Assembly (NCBI RefSeq): GCF_000720425.1
Contig: NZ_JOAJ01000007.1
Coordinates: 248,001 to 312,000, forward strand
Length of the DNA: 64,000 nt
From: Nocardia rhamnosiphila NBRC 108938
Lineage (GTDB): Bacteria; Actinomycetota; Actinomycetes; Mycobacteriales; Mycobacteriaceae
Direction: 5' to 3'
Shown here: positions 47,301-55,473 of the stretch, piece by piece
Numbering within the stretch: the first letter of the stretch is position 1
Layout: each line of letters starts with the position of its first letter
The notes under the pieces: model-generated
Seen by the model: only the letters and a program-made list of their open reading frames with translations
Told to the model about the DNA's origin: nothing
Database searches by the model: none
Made by a program: the position numbers and the translations under genes

Positions 47301-48418
47301 CGCCGCCCCGGCGGCGAGTCCTCGGTGAGGAACCGCGAATCGGCGCCGCGGAAGGTGTATACGGCCTGGTCGGGATCACCGGCGATCATCGTCGTCCCGG
47401 CCCCGGCCGCCAGCACTCGCACCAGCAGCGCCGCCTGCGGGTCCAGGTGCTGGGCGTCGTCGACCAGCAGACAGCGCAACCGGGCCCGTTCGGCCGCCAG
47501 CAGTTCGGGATCTCCGGCCAATGCGTCCAGGGCGGCGCCGACGAGTTCGGCCGCGTTCAGGGCGGGCGCCGACGCCTCGGGCGCGGCCACCCCGACCGAC
47601 CAGCGCAGCAGCATCGCCTGTTCGTAGCGGGCCGCGAAATCGCCGGCCGCGATCCAGTCGGGACGGTCCCGGCGCCGGCCGAGATCGATCAGATCCTCCG
47701 GGCCCAGACCGCGTTCGGTGGCCCGCAGCATGAGATCGCGCAGTTCGTCGGCGAACCCGGTGAGACCCAGGGCGGGCTGTAACCGCCGCGGCCACAGGTC
47801 ACCGGCCCCGGCCGCGATATCGGCCATATCGCCGCGCAACATCTCGCGTAGCACGGCGTCCTGTTCGGCACCGGTGAGCAGCCGCGGCGGCGGATTCCCG
47901 TACCGGGCGGCCTGCCGGCGCAGGACCCCGAAGGCATAGGAGTGGATCGTGCGGGCCAGCGGCTCCCGGGTCGCGCCGGCGACGCCGGGCACCGCGGCCG
48001 GCGGGCGCGCCGGCCCGGCGAGCGCGAACAGCGGGTCGGCCGCCGGCTCGGCGGCGCGTACCGCTCCCCCCGCGGACGCAGCGGCCGCGACTACGGGGGC
48101 GCATACCGTCCAGTTGTCCAGCCGTTCGGTGAGCGCGTCCCGGGCGGTCGCCGCCGCGTGTTTGGAATGGGTGAGCAGTAGCACCGACTCCGGGTCCGCA
48201 CCCGCCGCGATCCGCGTCGCGGCCACATCGATCAGCAGAGCGGTCTTCCCGGTGCCGGGGCCCCCGAGCACCCGCCAGATCCGGTTCGGGTCGGGTTGCG
48301 CGGCGGTAGCGGACGGCGGGGCGGCGAACAGCGCGCCGACATCGGCTCCCCAGGTCCGAGCCCGGGGAGCCGCCGTCTTCCGGCGCACCAGCCGCACCGG
48401 CTTATCCGAACGCACCAC
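44378..48418 (-). CDS. adnA: AdnA helicase-nuclease subunit, with a large repeat-bearing insert
   Basis: Partner subunit of AdnAB. Walker A is GGPGTGKTAL; the Walker B equivalent reads LLVDDAQHLD instead of DExQD, in line with AdnA being the weaker motor. The nuclease domain has GRIDRLERDATGRF, VIVDVKTGK and AQHAQLATYQ, and cysteines in CPLRWALE and CRHCAVKNSC fit an iron-sulfur cluster. At about 1346 residues it is roughly 300 longer than mycobacterial AdnA as I recall it. Much of the excess is a Pro/Asp/Glu-rich insert of about 200 residues inside the second helicase domain, including eight 8-residue repeats. The start is uncertain: GTG 48418 is used, with GTG 48415, 48448 and 48460 possible. 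Confidence 0.9.
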   Translation of the reverse strand: MVRSDKPVRLVRRKTAAPRARTWGADVGALFAAPPSATAAQPDPNRIWRVLGGPGTGKTALLIDVAATRIAAGADPESVLLLTHSKHAAATARDALTERLDNWTVCAPVVAAAASAGGAVRAAEPAADPLFALAGPARPPAAVPGVAGATREPLARTIHSYAFGVLRRQAARYGNPPPRLLTGAEQDAVLREMLRGDMADIAAGAGDLWPRRLQPALGLTGFADELRDLMLRATERGLGPEDLIDLGRRRDRPDWIAAGDFAARYEQAMLLRWSVGVAAPEASAPALNAAELVGAALDALAGDPELLAAERARLRCLLVDDAQHLDPQAALLVRVLAAGAGTTMIAGDPDQAVYTFRGADSRFLTEDSPPGRRIVLYDNHRSGPAITTATARIASRLPGRVPHRTTRADLGPAERGELSPDTGAEPPVPAEVRVRVLGSPAKEASLIADHLRRAHLTEGVPWSQMAVIVRSVPLLLPPLRRALLAAGVPIAQPANDIPLARRRGAAWMLLALRAVLAGEATRRGTGSTESLFGPDEALDLLAGPLGGADAIGLRRLRRGIRRAAVELGRAPNPTAAPGPDSAGAPEPDTAAAPGPDVAGAPDPDLDATPVPHLADTSGPGLAGASGPDLADASGPDLAHFPDSDPARMAGPDFAASPDFPPEPVREPPVFDTYRAEDPLDELPLRDLFADVSRHRADADWYGIDEESFGDDPWDGLPPEPPVDEENFPPEPYPDDGEEPEVALGAEAADGTDPDPRRSGPRGSAPDRPSVEVLRELLLGSGDDRIVAGLTEVEIAPLERAVRALDRARRVRREGGGLEEVLWALWTGSRLERRWLAQSRRGGAAGMQADRDLDAAVALFDAAAAYTDRLPGATIEGFVEYLLQQQIPQDRAVRTQREEAVDLLSAHAAAGREWEVVAVAGVQEGIWPDPRPRGTLLHTEDLVDEVAGITERVSRAAPVLAEERRLLFVACSRARRSLLVTAVESVTGERDLVPSRFLAELLGGDTGGEPGALPVAEPGRVLALHALIAELRAVVCDPGAGDERRRRAARQLARLALAGIPGTAPDDWYGVPGLSSTETLWDDDAPIALSPSTVELLRTCPLRWALERNGGSDGENPHAVKGTLVHTLVQALAGRVPLDQVRAELARSWSGIDPETSWYSRQELRRTEAMLDAFVAWVRTTRGELTQAGIEVPVDCVLPAPGDDAPEVRIRGRIDRLERDATGRFVIVDVKTGKNPVSEADAAQHAQLATYQVAAAAGALEESAGDPEPGGARLVYVGLPAAGGVAKERVQPALDAEALETWRETIHAAAASTEGPGFLAIRNEGCRHCAVKNSCPVQDAGRQVTDE
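46490..46706 (-). repeat. 24-bp coding minisatellite inside adnA
   Basis: About eight tandem units of 24 bp encode variants of APGPDSAG, APEPDTAA, APGPDVAG, APDPDLDA, TPVPHLAD, TSGPGLAG, ASGPDLAD and ASGPDLAH. The unit length keeps the adnA frame. The region then grades into a charged, proline-rich stretch (to about 46110). Copy number is likely to vary between strains. Confidence 0.8.
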
Positions 48419-48511
48419 GACGGCTATTGCAACAGACGGGGCCGACACCGCCGATACCACGTCGGAACCGCACCCGCCGCGGTGTCGGAGCGCTCGGATA
48501 AGAATGTCATT

Positions 48512-49288
48512 GTGTCCACACTGCATGTTCACCGTTTCGGCCCGGCGACCGGCCCGGTGGTGCTGGCCCTGCACGGCCTGACCGGCCACGGGAAACGCTG
48601 GGAGGCACTGGCCACCGAGTTCCTGCCCGATTTCCGGGTGATCGCCCCCGACCTGCGCGGACACGGCCGTTCCACCGCACTGCCGCCCTGGGACCTCGAA
48701 ACGATCGTCGCCGATCTGGTGGCGCTGATCACCGCCGAAACCGCGGGGCCGGTGGTGGTGGCCGCCCACTCCTTCGGCGGGGCGTGCGCATTGCATCTGG
48801 CGCGGCGGCACCCGGAGCTGGTCCGCGGTCTGGTACTGCTCGATCCGGCCGTCGCATTGGATCCGGCGTGGTTGCACGAGATCGCGGAGGCCACCCTCGG
48901 CTCGCCCGATTACACCGATGCGGACGAAGCCCGGATGGACAAACTGGCGACGGGCTGGGGCGCGGTCGCGCCGGAGCTGCTGCGCGCCGAACTCGACGAG
49001 CACCTGGTGCCCGCCGCGGCCGGCCGGATGCGCTGGCGGGTGGATACGGCGGCACTCATCGCGTATTGGGGTCAACTCGCGCGTGACCTGGTACTTCCCG
49101 AGCCCGGTCTGCCCACCGCGCTGGTCCGGGCCACGAAGGTGGATCCGCCGTTCGTCACACCGGAACTCCGCGCCGCCCTGGCCGGCCGGCTCGGCGAGGC
49201 ACTGACCGTGCACGAATGGGATTGCGAGCATATGGTCGCCCAGATCCTGCCGCGCGAGACGGCGGCGCTGATCCGAGCCGCGTTCTGA
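48512..49288 (+). CDS. lipV: Alpha/beta hydrolase, LipV-like
   Basis: A 258-residue single-domain alpha/beta hydrolase with no signal peptide. Motifs are ALHGLTGHGKRW (oxyanion HG region), the strand-turn VIAPDLRGHGRS, the nucleophile elbow AAHSFGG and a late histidine in DCEHMVAQI. It occupies the position of M. tuberculosis lipV (Rv3203), divergent from adnA. GTG 48512 is chosen; the ribosome binding site is weak. Substrate unproven, though Rv3203 is annotated as a lipase. Its stop overlaps the next start (TGATG). Confidence 0.85.
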   Translation: MSTLHVHRFGPATGPVVLALHGLTGHGKRWEALATEFLPDFRVIAPDLRGHGRSTALPPWDLETIVADLVALITAETAGPVVVAAHSFGGACALHLARRHPELVRGLVLLDPAVALDPAWLHEIAEATLGSPDYTDADEARMDKLATGWGAVAPELLRAELDEHLVPAAAGRMRWRVDTAALIAYWGQLARDLVLPEPGLPTALVRATKVDPPFVTPELRAALAGRLGEALTVHEWDCEHMVAQILPRETAALIRAAF

Positions 49289-49584
49289 TGGTCACCAGCG
49301 ACGAACAGATCGAACGCGTCCGCGAACTGGTCGCCGCGATTCCGCCGGGCCGGGTCGCGACCTATGGCGATATCGCCGCGGCGGCCGGACTGTCGACCCC
49401 GCGGACCGTGGGCTGGATCATGCGCACCGACGCCGCCGATCTGCCCTGGCACCGGGTGCTGGGCGCCTCTGGCAGACCGGCCGCCCACCTCGCCGACCGG
49501 CAACTGCGACTGCTCGCGGCCGAGGGCGTGGCCGTCACCGACGGCCGGGTCACGCTGCGTACCGCCCGTCACCGGTTCGACTGA
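49288..49584 (+). CDS. Alkyltransferase-like (ATL) DNA-binding protein
   Basis: A 98-residue protein with the fold of O6-alkylguanine-DNA alkyltransferase C-terminal domains (IPPGRVATYGDIAAAAGLST, VGWIMRTDAAD). The active-site PCHRV is replaced by PWHRV (residues 53-57), so it cannot accept an alkyl group. That replacement defines ATL proteins, which bind O6-alkylguanine lesions and flag them for nucleotide excision repair. Overlaps lipV by one base. Counterpart of Rv3204 in position; the neighbouring adnAB and uvrD2 genes place it in a DNA repair neighbourhood. Confidence 0.88.
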   Translation: MVTSDEQIERVRELVAAIPPGRVATYGDIAAAAGLSTPRTVGWIMRTDAADLPWHRVLGASGRPAAHLADRQLRLLAAEGVAVTDGRVTLRTARHRFD

Positions 49585-49606
49585 ACCGCGTGCGGCGCCG
49601 GGCCGG

Positions 49607-50398
49607 TCAGCCGGGTTCGAGCACGCGTTGCAGGAAACGCCGTGTCCGCTCTTCCCGTGGCTCGCCGATCACCTGGTCCGCCGGGCCCCGCTCGACGATG
49701 ACGCCCTCGTCGAGGAACAGGACCTGATCGGCCACCTGCCGCGCGAACCGGATCTCATGGGTGACGATCACCATCGTCCAGTCCTGGGTGGCCAGGTCCT
49801 TGATCACCGCCAGCACCTCACCGACCAGTTCGGGATCCAGCGCCGAGGTCGGCTCGTCGAACAGCACCACCCGCGGTTTCAACGCCAGGGCCCGCGCGAT
49901 CCCGACCCGCTGCTGCTGGCCTCCCGAGAGCTGGAACGGGTAGGCCTCCGCACGGTCGGCCAGACCCACCTGCGCCAACAGGGTTCGTGCCTCGGCGACC
50001 GCTTCCTCCCGGGGCCGCCGCTGGGCGACGACCGGACCTTCGACGATGTTCTCCAGCACCGTGCGGTGCGGGAAGAGATTGTGCGACTGGAAGACCATTC
50101 CGCTCTGGGCGCGCAACCGGCTCGCCTCCCGGCGCCCCGCCCGGCCGCGGGGCAGCCGGGCGAAGTCGATCTCCACATCGTCGATGCCGACCACTCCCCG
50201 CTCCGGCGTGTCCAGCACGTTCAGTGAGCGCAGCACCGTGGTCTTACCCGACCCCGAAGGGCCCAGCAGGACGGTCGCGGTCCCCCGCCGGGACTCGAAG
50301 TCGATACCGCGCAGCACCTGCCGGTCGCCGAAGGACTTCTCCAGGCCACGCACCCGGATCCGGGCGGGCTCGGTGTTCTGGTCGGTGGTGTCGGTCAT
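49607..50398 (-). CDS. Amino-acid ABC transporter ATP-binding protein
   Basis: ATPase of a polar amino-acid importer (GlnQ/TcyN type), 263 residues. Walker A is GPSGSGKTT, the Q-loop [12 protein letters not shown], signature [15 protein letters not shown] and Walker [15 protein letters not shown], with the switch histidine in [12 protein letters not shown]. Its ATG overlaps the stop of the upstream permease gene in ATGA, so the two form a tight operon. Ligand specificity (cystine, glutamine or glutamate class) cannot be read from the ATPase. Confidence 0.92.
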   Translation of the reverse strand: MTDTTDQNTEPARIRVRGLEKSFGDRQVLRGIDFESRRGTATVLLGPSGSGKTTVLRSLNVLDTPERGVVGIDDVEIDFARLPRGRAGRREASRLRAQSGMVFQSHNLFPHRTVLENIVEGPVVAQRRPREEAVAEARTLLAQVGLADRAEAYPFQLSGGQQQRVGIARALALKPRVVLFDEPTSALDPELVGEVLAVIKDLATQDWTMVIVTHEIRFARQVADQVLFLDEGVIVERGPADQVIGEPREERTRRFLQRVLEPG

Positions 50399-51873
50399 TT
50401 GGCCACATACCTGTCGAGTCGGGTCTCCAGTCGTTTCTGACCGGCGGAAAGGGCCACGCAGATCACCCAGTAGTACAGCGCGGCGAACGTGTAGAGCGCG
50501 AGGAACTCATTGCTCTCGGCCGCCGCGAGCTGAGCTTCCCGGAACAGTTCGGTCAGCAGGACCACCGAGCCCAGGGAGGTGTCCTTGAGCAGTGAGAGCA
50601 AGGTGTTGGAGAGCGGCGGCACCGCGGTCCTGGTCGCCTGTGGAAGGACGATGCGGCGCAGCGTCTGCGCGTAGCCGAGGCCGACGGTGGCCGCCGCCTC
50701 GAACTGTCCCTTCGGCACGGACAGGATCGCCGACCGGATCACCTCGGCCGCGTAGCCGGCCACATTGAGACTGAACGCGATCACGGCCGCGAGGAACGGA
50801 TCGAATTTCAACCCGATCTGGGGCAGCCCGTAGAAGACGATGAACAGCTGGACCAGCAGCGGTGTACCGCGAATGATCGAGATGAACGCGCGGGCCGGTC
50901 CGGCCAGGAGCCGGTAGGAGGAGATCCGCGCGAGCGCGACCAGCAGTGCGAGCACCAGCCCGATCGCGAAACTCAGCGCGGTCAGCGGGATCGTCACCTT
51001 CACCAGCCCGACGAACATCGGCCACGCCGCGCCGCGCAGCACTTCCCAGGTGTCGCGGTGGCCGCGCCCCTCGGACAGGTCGGCGCTGCCGCCGTCGGGT
51101 ACCGACACATCGGCCCGGAAGTATTTCTGCGAGATGGCGGTGAGCGTCCCGTCGGCGGCCAGCGCCGCGATCGCCCGGTTCGCCTGATCGAGCAGTGCCG
51201 AGTCGTCCTCGCGGAAGGCGAGGACCTGTTCGCTGGTCTCCGCCCCGGCGTCACCGACGATCTCGATATCCGTGGACCCGGTGCCGGCCAGGTAGTCGAG
51301 CACGGCGATGTTGTCGTTGACGATCGCGTCGACCCGGCCCTGGGTGAGCAGCGCGGCCGCCTGCGTGAACCCTTCGACCGCTTCGACCTCGGCTCCCGCG
51401 TCGCGCGCCACCCGGGCCCAGTTGCTGGTGCTCGACTGCGCGGTGGTCCGGCCGGCCAGATCGTCCAGGGTCCGGATGCGCTCGTCGCCGGTGCGCCGGA
51501 CGATCACACCGTGGGAATAGGTGTAGGTATCGGACAGGCCGTATTTCGCCCGGCGCTCGTCGTTGACCGAGACCTGGTTGGCGATGACGTCGATCCGGCC
51601 GGAGTCCAGCGCGGGAAAAATCGCGTCCCATTGGGTCTCGACGAATCGGAGATCCCAACCGGCCCGGTCGGCGATCGCCTCGATCACCTCGATGTCGTAA
51701 CCGGTCAGCTGCCGGCTGCGCGGATCGTGGAACGAGAACGGCGGATAGGTGCCCTCGGTGCCGACCCGGACCACCGGCCGGTCGGGATCCTGCGCCGTCG
51801 CCACACCCACCTGCGTGGCCCCGGCGAGCACCAGCAGCAGGGACAGCACCATCCCCCTGAGTATTTGTCGCAT
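50395..51873 (-). CDS. Amino-acid ABC transporter binding protein fused to permease
   Basis: A 492-residue fusion. Residues 1-28 are a signal sequence (MRQILRGMVLSLLLVLAG). Residues ~33-265 are a periplasmic-binding-protein family 3 domain (VRVGTEGTYPPFSF, GYDIEVIEAIADRAGWDLRF, NQVSVNDERRAKYGLSD). Residues ~285-490 are a HisM/GlnP-type permease with the EAA loop ending (EAAATVGLGYAQTLRRIVLP). The binding protein is thus tethered to the channel, as in GlnPQ-type importers. ATG 51873 was chosen from AGGGGG 6 bp upstream; ATG 51888 and a longer open frame are rejected. Confidence 0.9.
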   Translation of the reverse strand: MRQILRGMVLSLLLVLAGATQVGVATAQDPDRPVVRVGTEGTYPPFSFHDPRSRQLTGYDIEVIEAIADRAGWDLRFVETQWDAIFPALDSGRIDVIANQVSVNDERRAKYGLSDTYTYSHGVIVRRTGDERIRTLDDLAGRTTAQSSTSNWARVARDAGAEVEAVEGFTQAAALLTQGRVDAIVNDNIAVLDYLAGTGSTDIEIVGDAGAETSEQVLAFREDDSALLDQANRAIAALAADGTLTAISQKYFRADVSVPDGGSADLSEGRGHRDTWEVLRGAAWPMFVGLVKVTIPLTALSFAIGLVLALLVALARISSYRLLAGPARAFISIIRGTPLLVQLFIVFYGLPQIGLKFDPFLAAVIAFSLNVAGYAAEVIRSAILSVPKGQFEAAATVGLGYAQTLRRIVLPQATRTAVPPLSNTLLSLLKDTSLGSVVLLTELFREAQLAAAESNEFLALYTFAALYYWVICVALSAGQKRLETRLDRYVAK

Positions 51874-52051
51874 CGGCGACCCCCTCATGTCGGACGGAAC
51901 CGGAATCCGGTCCTCGGGAGGGAGAGTAGTGCGCACCGGGGTCCGGCGCCGGGCGGACCGGCGACGCGGAGTGGTCCTCACCGGCCCGGAAAAACCGGCG
52001 GACAGCGCCTCCGGAACGCCCATCGTCCCAGACGGCGAATAGCATGACCGT

Positions 52052-53842
52052 ATGCCGAATTCTCCGCTGGCCCCGGACGTGATCGTGCTCGCCGGGGGGC
52101 GGGCCAGCCGGATGGGCGGCGTCGACAAACCGGGCCTCGTGGTCGGTGGACGGTCCATGCTGCAGACGGCCCTGGCCGCGGTGGCCTCCCTCGGGCGGAC
52201 GGTGGTGGTCGGGCCGCCGCGCCCGGAGCTCGCCGCGCATATCGTGCAGACCCGGGAGCCGGAGCCCGGCTCGGGCCCGGTCGCGGCGGTCGCGGCGGGC
52301 CTGGCCGCGCTCGGTGCCGAACCCGCGCCCCGGATCGTCGTCCTCGCCGCGGACCTCCCGTTCCTGACCGACGCGGCGATCGGTGAATTGGTGCGGCAGA
52401 GTGCCGATTTCGACGCGGTGTTCGCCGCCGACCCTTCCGGACGCCCCCAGTATCTGATCGGTGTATGGCGGACCGAACCGCTCGCGACCCGGCTCGCCGA
52501 ACTCGACAGCGTGCTCAACCAGCCGATGAAGGCCCTGGTTCCGCGCCGCACGAATATCGTGGAACTGCCCGGGGTCGACGACTGCGATACCCCCGGCGAG
52601 ATCGCCGCCGCCCGCAGCGCACTCGGCGACCGGGGCACCGGCGATTCCGTGCCCGCCGCTCCCCGGGCCGCTATCGCGGCGGTATCACTCGACGAGGCCC
52701 GGGAGCTGCTGCGTGCCGGCCTGTCCCGGCTCCCCGAACGAGAGGCGGATCTGCACGCGGCACGCGGGGCCGCCCTCGCCGCACCGCTCATCGCCGCCGA
52801 GGCCCTACCCCGCTTCGATGTCTCGGCCATGGACGGATATGCCGTCGCGGGAGACGGTCCGTGGGAGCTGCGCGCCGATATCGGTTTCGCCGGCGGGCAA
52901 CGACCCGACGGGTTGCGTCCGGGTGAAGCGGTGCGGATCGCTACCGGCGCCCAGGTCCCGGAGGGCACTACCCTGGTACTGCGTGATGAATTCGCCCGGA
53001 TCGCCGACAACCGCGTATTGCACCGGCTCCCGGAGACCCCGCTGCGCTCGGATATCCGCCGCCGCGGCGAGGACCGCACTCCCGGCGATGAGATCGCACC
53101 GGCCGGCACCGCGGTGACCCCCGCGCTCGTCTCGGCCGCCGCGGCCGTCGAGATCACCACCGCCACGGTTCGCGGCCCGGTCCGGGCGCGTATCGTCATG
53201 ACCGGCGACGAGATCCGCAGCAGCGGTCCTCTGCAGGCCGGGCAAACCCGCGATTCGATCGGCCCGATCCTGCCCGATCTGCTCGCCACCCACGGCGTCC
53301 CGGTGCTCGACCGGGTGCATCTGCGTGATACCGCCCACGGTTTCGACCAGGTGCTGGCCACTGCGGCCGACTGCGATCTCGTGGTCGTGGTCGGTGCGAC
53401 CGGTGGGGGCGCCGCCGATCAGCTCCGTGGCGCGATCGACCGCTGTGGGGCCCGCCTCCTGGTGTCCCGGCTCGCCCTGCGCCCGGGCGGTTCCACCGTC
53501 GTCGCCGAACTCTCCTCCACAACAACGGTTCTCGGCCTACCCGGCAACCCTTACGCGGCGATCGCGACCCTGCTCGCCCTGGTACCCGCGATCGTCGGCG
53601 GCCGTACCGGCGCCCCCGCACCTCGCCGGGCCCGCGGACCACTGCGCAACGCGGGCGAGATCTCCGGCCCGGTGGCGCGGATCGTGCCCGCCCGGTACGC
53701 GACCCGGCCCGGCGGCGGCTGGGTGGGCGATCCGGCGATCCGCACCGCCCATCTCGGCGGTCTCATCGACCGCGACGGCCTGGTCATCGTGCCCGCGGGG
53801 GCCCGCGACGACGACCACGTCGAGTTCATCGCCCTGGTGTAG
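52052..53842 (+). CDS. MobA-MoeA fusion protein
   Basis: A 596-residue two-domain enzyme for the last steps of molybdenum cofactor synthesis. Residues 1-195 are a MobA-like nucleotidyltransferase (VIVLAGGRASRMGGVDKPGL, IVVLAADLPFLTD). After a linker, residues ~210-596 are MoeA, which inserts molybdate into adenylylated molybdopterin: PRFDVSAMDGYAVAG, VRIATGAQVPEGT, VMTGDEIRSSG and LGLPGNPYAAIATLLALVP. MoeA's usual SGGxSxGxxD motif is replaced by GATGGGAADQLRG, a notable divergence. It starts 178 bp from the divergent ABC genes and lies near narGHJI, whose NarG subunit needs this cofactor. Confidence 0.9.
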   Translation: MPNSPLAPDVIVLAGGRASRMGGVDKPGLVVGGRSMLQTALAAVASLGRTVVVGPPRPELAAHIVQTREPEPGSGPVAAVAAGLAALGAEPAPRIVVLAADLPFLTDAAIGELVRQSADFDAVFAADPSGRPQYLIGVWRTEPLATRLAELDSVLNQPMKALVPRRTNIVELPGVDDCDTPGEIAAARSALGDRGTGDSVPAAPRAAIAAVSLDEARELLRAGLSRLPEREADLHAARGAALAAPLIAAEALPRFDVSAMDGYAVAGDGPWELRADIGFAGGQRPDGLRPGEAVRIATGAQVPEGTTLVLRDEFARIADNRVLHRLPETPLRSDIRRRGEDRTPGDEIAPAGTAVTPALVSAAAAVEITTATVRGPVRARIVMTGDEIRSSGPLQAGQTRDSIGPILPDLLATHGVPVLDRVHLRDTAHGFDQVLATAADCDLVVVVGATGGGAADQLRGAIDRCGARLLVSRLALRPGGSTVVAELSSTTTVLGLPGNPYAAIATLLALVPAIVGGRTGAPAPRRARGPLRNAGEISGPVARIVPARYATRPGGGWVGDPAIRTAHLGGLIDRDGLVIVPAGARDDDHVEFIALV

Positions 53843-53878
53843 TGCCTCGGTGTGATCGAGATCGCTGAAGGGGCGCCG

Positions 53879-54436
53879 TCAGCGGTACCTATACGGCGCA
53901 CCGGTGGCCGTCACCGCAGGCGTGCGTTCGGAAGCGATCCACCGCTTGGTGGAACTCAGCGCGGCGAGAATCAACGTGATCACAAGGCCGATACCGGTGA
54001 GGGCTATGCCCACGATGCCTGCGACCGGGCCGGGACCGAGGACCGAGAGGGGGATCGCAGCGACGCATCCACAGATGATCAGCAGGCGTCCGGCATTGCT
54101 GCGACGGAGCAGAAGCCCACCGCCGATCAGCAGTACCATTGCCAGTACACCGTACGCAGTCCCCACTGCGACGCCCACGGGGCCGAAATCGAGCAGGAGC
54201 TTCGCAATGGCTGCCGCCGCTCCGGCCGCGCCTTCGAGCAGGGCGAGTATTCCGGCGGAGATTCCGGTCCACCCACCCGGCGGGGTCTGGCGATTGTCAC
54301 CGCCGGGCGTGTCGTAGCGGGGACCAGGAAAGCCGGGTGCCGGCATCGGGTAGCCATTGGGCGGGGGCGCCGACCAGTTCCACAGGGGCGCCGGATTTCC
54401 CGGCTGTTGCGGAGGCGGACTGTACGGGCGACTCAT
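53879..54436 (-). CDS. Hypothetical membrane protein with proline-rich N-terminus
   Basis: A 185-residue protein with a proline/glycine-rich cytoplasmic-like N-terminus (about 1-55, MSRPYSPPPQQPGNPAPLW) and about four hydrophobic segments (near 57-80, 88-108, 117-133, 138-160), ending in a short basic tail. A strong purine-rich ribosome binding site (GGGAGAAGGGG) precedes ATG 54436. It faces the MobA-MoeA gene and lies between it and narI. I do not recognise a function. Confidence 0.65.
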   Translation of the reverse strand: MSRPYSPPPQQPGNPAPLWNWSAPPPNGYPMPAPGFPGPRYDTPGGDNRQTPPGGWTGISAGILALLEGAAGAAAAIAKLLLDFGPVGVAVGTAYGVLAMVLLIGGGLLLRRSNAGRLLIICGCVAAIPLSVLGPGPVAGIVGIALTGIGLVITLILAALSSTKRWIASERTPAVTATGAPYRYR

Positions 54437-54568
54437 GTGACCCCTTCTCCCTCAGCACTTTCCGGTATCCTACCGCCACTCCGAGCGTCTGCGGTGCGCG
54501 TGGATCGAGCACGACGGCGCTCCTCAGGAAGTCGAGTTTCATCGAGCCCCGGCTCGGGGATTGCGGGT

Positions 54569-55309
54569 TCAGCTCCAGCGGTCCGGGGTGACCGGCGCGT
54601 CCCAGGCGCGGGCGTAGCGGCGTGTGTCCGGCCCCGCGACCTCCTTGCTGCGATACACCACATACGGCCGGACCAGGTAGCCGACCGGGGCGGAGAACAT
54701 GTGCACCAACCGGGTGTACGGCCATACCGCGAGCAGCGCGAGCACGAACAGGCCGTGCGCCTGGAACGTCCACGGGGTGCCGACCATCAGTTCGGGCTGT
54801 GGGCTCGCGGTGAACAGGCTCCGGAACCACGGGGATACGGTTTCCCGGTAGTTGTAGGTACCCCACAGCAGATTGCTGCCCACGGTGTTGAGCAGACCGG
54901 TGATCAGGGCGCCGCCGAGCAGGAAGTACATGAACTTGTCGTTGGCCGTGGTCGCCTTGCGCACCGCCGGGACGGTGAACCGGCGGTAGAGCAGGATGCC
55001 GATACCGGTGAGGACCATCAGCCCGGCCACGGTGCCCGCGCCGACCGCGATCAGGTGGTACATGTGCTCACTGATACCCACCGCTTCGGTCCACGATTCG
55101 GGAATCAGTACGCCGAGCACATGGCCGAAGAACACCCCGAGCATGCCGAAATGGAACAGCGGGCTACCCATCCGCAACAGGCGTGATTCGTAGATCTGCG
55201 AGGACCGGGTGGTCCAGCCGAACTGGTCGGTGCGGTACCGCCAGATATGGCCGAGCACAAAGGAGGTGAACGCCACGAAGGGCAGGGTCAGCCACAGGGT
55301 GGTAGTCAT
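54569..55309 (-). CDS. narI: Respiratory nitrate reductase gamma subunit
   Basis: Di-haem membrane cytochrome b that oxidises menaquinol and passes electrons to NarH. The 246-residue protein has five hydrophobic helices starting at MTTTLWLTLPFVAFTSFVLG. Histidines at HFGMLGVFFGH and HGLFVLALL are the expected haem ligands. GGAGGAG at 55316-55322 lies 6 bp upstream. It follows narJ after a repeat-filled gap; a 34-codon ORF overlaps its start by 4 bp. Confidence 0.95.
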   Translation of the reverse strand: MTTTLWLTLPFVAFTSFVLGHIWRYRTDQFGWTTRSSQIYESRLLRMGSPLFHFGMLGVFFGHVLGVLIPESWTEAVGISEHMYHLIAVGAGTVAGLMVLTGIGILLYRRFTVPAVRKATTANDKFMYFLLGGALITGLLNTVGSNLLWGTYNYRETVSPWFRSLFTASPQPELMVGTPWTFQAHGLFVLALLAVWPYTRLVHMFSAPVGYLVRPYVVYRSKEVAGPDTRRYARAWDAPVTPDRWS

Positions 55310-55410
55310 GAGGTTCTCCTCCGAGCAGATTCATGGGGTCGACGGAGGCCGTAGCGCAGGCGGGGGTATCGCCGGCGGAGGCCGTAGCGCAGGCGGAGGT
55401 ATCGCCTCAT
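55306..55410 (-). CDS. Arginine-rich 34-codon ORF overlapping narI
   Basis: ATG 55410 has GGAGGAG at 55418-55424 with 7-bp spacing, as good as narI's own site, and its TGA overlaps narI's ATG in ATGA. The product carries 14 arginines in 34 residues and an internal repeat (YLRLRYGLRR, YPRLRYGLRR). The ORF, including its ribosome binding site, arises from the duplicated junction sequence, so it may be accidental; if translated it could couple narJ and narI expression. No family recognised. Confidence 0.4.
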   Translation of the reverse strand: MRRYLRLRYGLRRRYPRLRYGLRRPHESARRRTS

Positions 55411-55473
55411 CGGGTTTCTCCTCCGAGCAGGCTCATACGGTCCGCGGAGGCCGTAGCGCAGGCGGAGGTATCG
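55312..55473. repeat. Direct repeats at the narJ-narI junction
   Basis: A 29-bp element beginning CGGAGGCCGTAGCGCAGGCG occurs at 55343-55371 (one mismatch), 55376-55404 and 55445-55473. The first and third copies are part of a longer, ~60-bp duplication (about 55312-55371 and 55412-55473) that also carries the ribosome binding site block TTCTCCTCCGAGCAG. A GGAGGTATCGCCTCATCG core is repeated again at the narH-narJ junction near 56201-56218. A related inverted copy (GGAGGCGGTAGCGCAGCG on the minus strand) lies between narG and narH. Confidence 0.85.

Noticed and set aside
48421..49231. N-terminal extension of AdnA to 1617 residues
   Set aside because: The extra residues overlap lipV on the other strand and do not resemble a helicase; the adnA start must lie near 48415-48460.
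52805..53361. N-terminal extension of the ABC permease ORF to 988 residues
   Set aside because: The added part is antisense to the MobA-MoeA gene; a signal peptide and ribosome binding site define the start at 51873.
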